DNA of 6,093 nucleotides from assembly GCA_946478985.1 (NCBI GenBank), contig CAMLDZ010000154.1, positions 1 to 6,093 on the forward strand, read 5' to 3'. The notes beneath the pieces are model-generated. The model worked only from the letters and a program-made list of their open reading frames with translations, was not told where the DNA came from and did not search any database. This document shows positions 6,042-6,093 of this stretch, in pieces (position 1 is the stretch's first letter; every line of letters begins with the position of its first letter). The position numbers and the translations under genes are program-made. The stretch comes from an uncultured Solimonas sp. Its GTDB lineage: Bacteria > Pseudomonadota > Gammaproteobacteria > Nevskiales > Nevskiaceae.

Positions 6042-6093
6042 TGACGGAAGATCAGCTTTTCAGCCTGCTCGAACTGCTGTCTGGCGAGGACAG
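6041..6093 (+). CDS. Start of an unidentified gene, cut by the window end
   Basis: An ATG at 6041-6043 uses the last base of the preceding TGA (TGATG), and the frame stays open to the end of the window, giving 17 codons that read MTEDQLFSLLELLSGED. No strong Shine-Dalgarno site is visible, so translation would depend on coupling to the molybdoenzyme gene. The peptide is amphipathic and probably helical. I cannot name a family from this length. A partner or accessory protein of the molybdoenzyme is a reasonable guess from position only. It does not look like the start of an FdhD sulfurtransferase. Its first residues resemble those of the SGNH hydrolase encoded at 2884. Confidence 0.55.
   Translation, partial: MTEDQLFSLLELLSGED

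Overview
The window is a GC-rich, densely coded stretch of a proteobacterial-type chromosome. All genes are on the + strand, the gaps are short, and all six visible stop codons are TGA. Gene content and style suggest an aromatic- or steroid-degrading beta- or gammaproteobacterium. That assignment is an inference, because there is no rRNA or other phylogenetic marker here.

Layout: (1) The window opens inside an acyl-CoA dehydrogenase gene, of which the C-terminal ~198 codons are present (1-597). (2) After 40 bases comes a 4-oxalocrotonate-type tautomerase (638-871) with all textbook active-site residues. (3) It overlaps the start of an acetylating acetaldehyde dehydrogenase of the DmpF/BphJ/MhpF type (868-1788). 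(4) That gene in turn overlaps a 4-hydroxy-2-oxovalerate aldolase of the DmpG/BphI/MhpE type (1788-2849). (5) A cytoplasmic SGNH/GDSL hydrolase follows after 34 bases (2884-3690). (6) After a 98-base gap comes a large molybdopterin oxidoreductase of the YdeP/formate-dehydrogenase-like family (3789-6041). (7) A new ORF begins on the last base of its stop codon and runs off the window (6041-6093).

How they work together: genes 2-4 are the terminal part of a meta-cleavage pathway. The tautomerase isomerises a dienol/2-oxo acid. The aldolase splits 4-hydroxy-2-oxo acids to pyruvate and an aldehyde, and its partner dehydrogenase oxidises the channelled aldehyde to an acyl-CoA. The ring-cleavage dioxygenase, the 2-hydroxypentadienoate hydratase and the 4-oxalocrotonate decarboxylase are not in view and may lie upstream. 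The acyl-CoA dehydrogenase suggests that a CoA-linked side chain or ring remnant is processed by the same operon. The SGNH hydrolase could release an ester or thioester intermediate. The YdeP-like protein looks like a cytoplasmic Mo/W enzyme that may oxidise formate or a related small molecule; its link to the catabolic genes is only by position.

No RNA genes, mobile elements, CRISPR arrays, convincing terminators or long repeats were seen, and no stretch over 100 bases lacks a gene. The genes mostly belong to known families. The points worth a second look are the unusual gene combination, the three-cysteine motif of the molybdoenzyme, the extended SGNH hydrolase, and an N-terminal resemblance between that hydrolase and the truncated last ORF.
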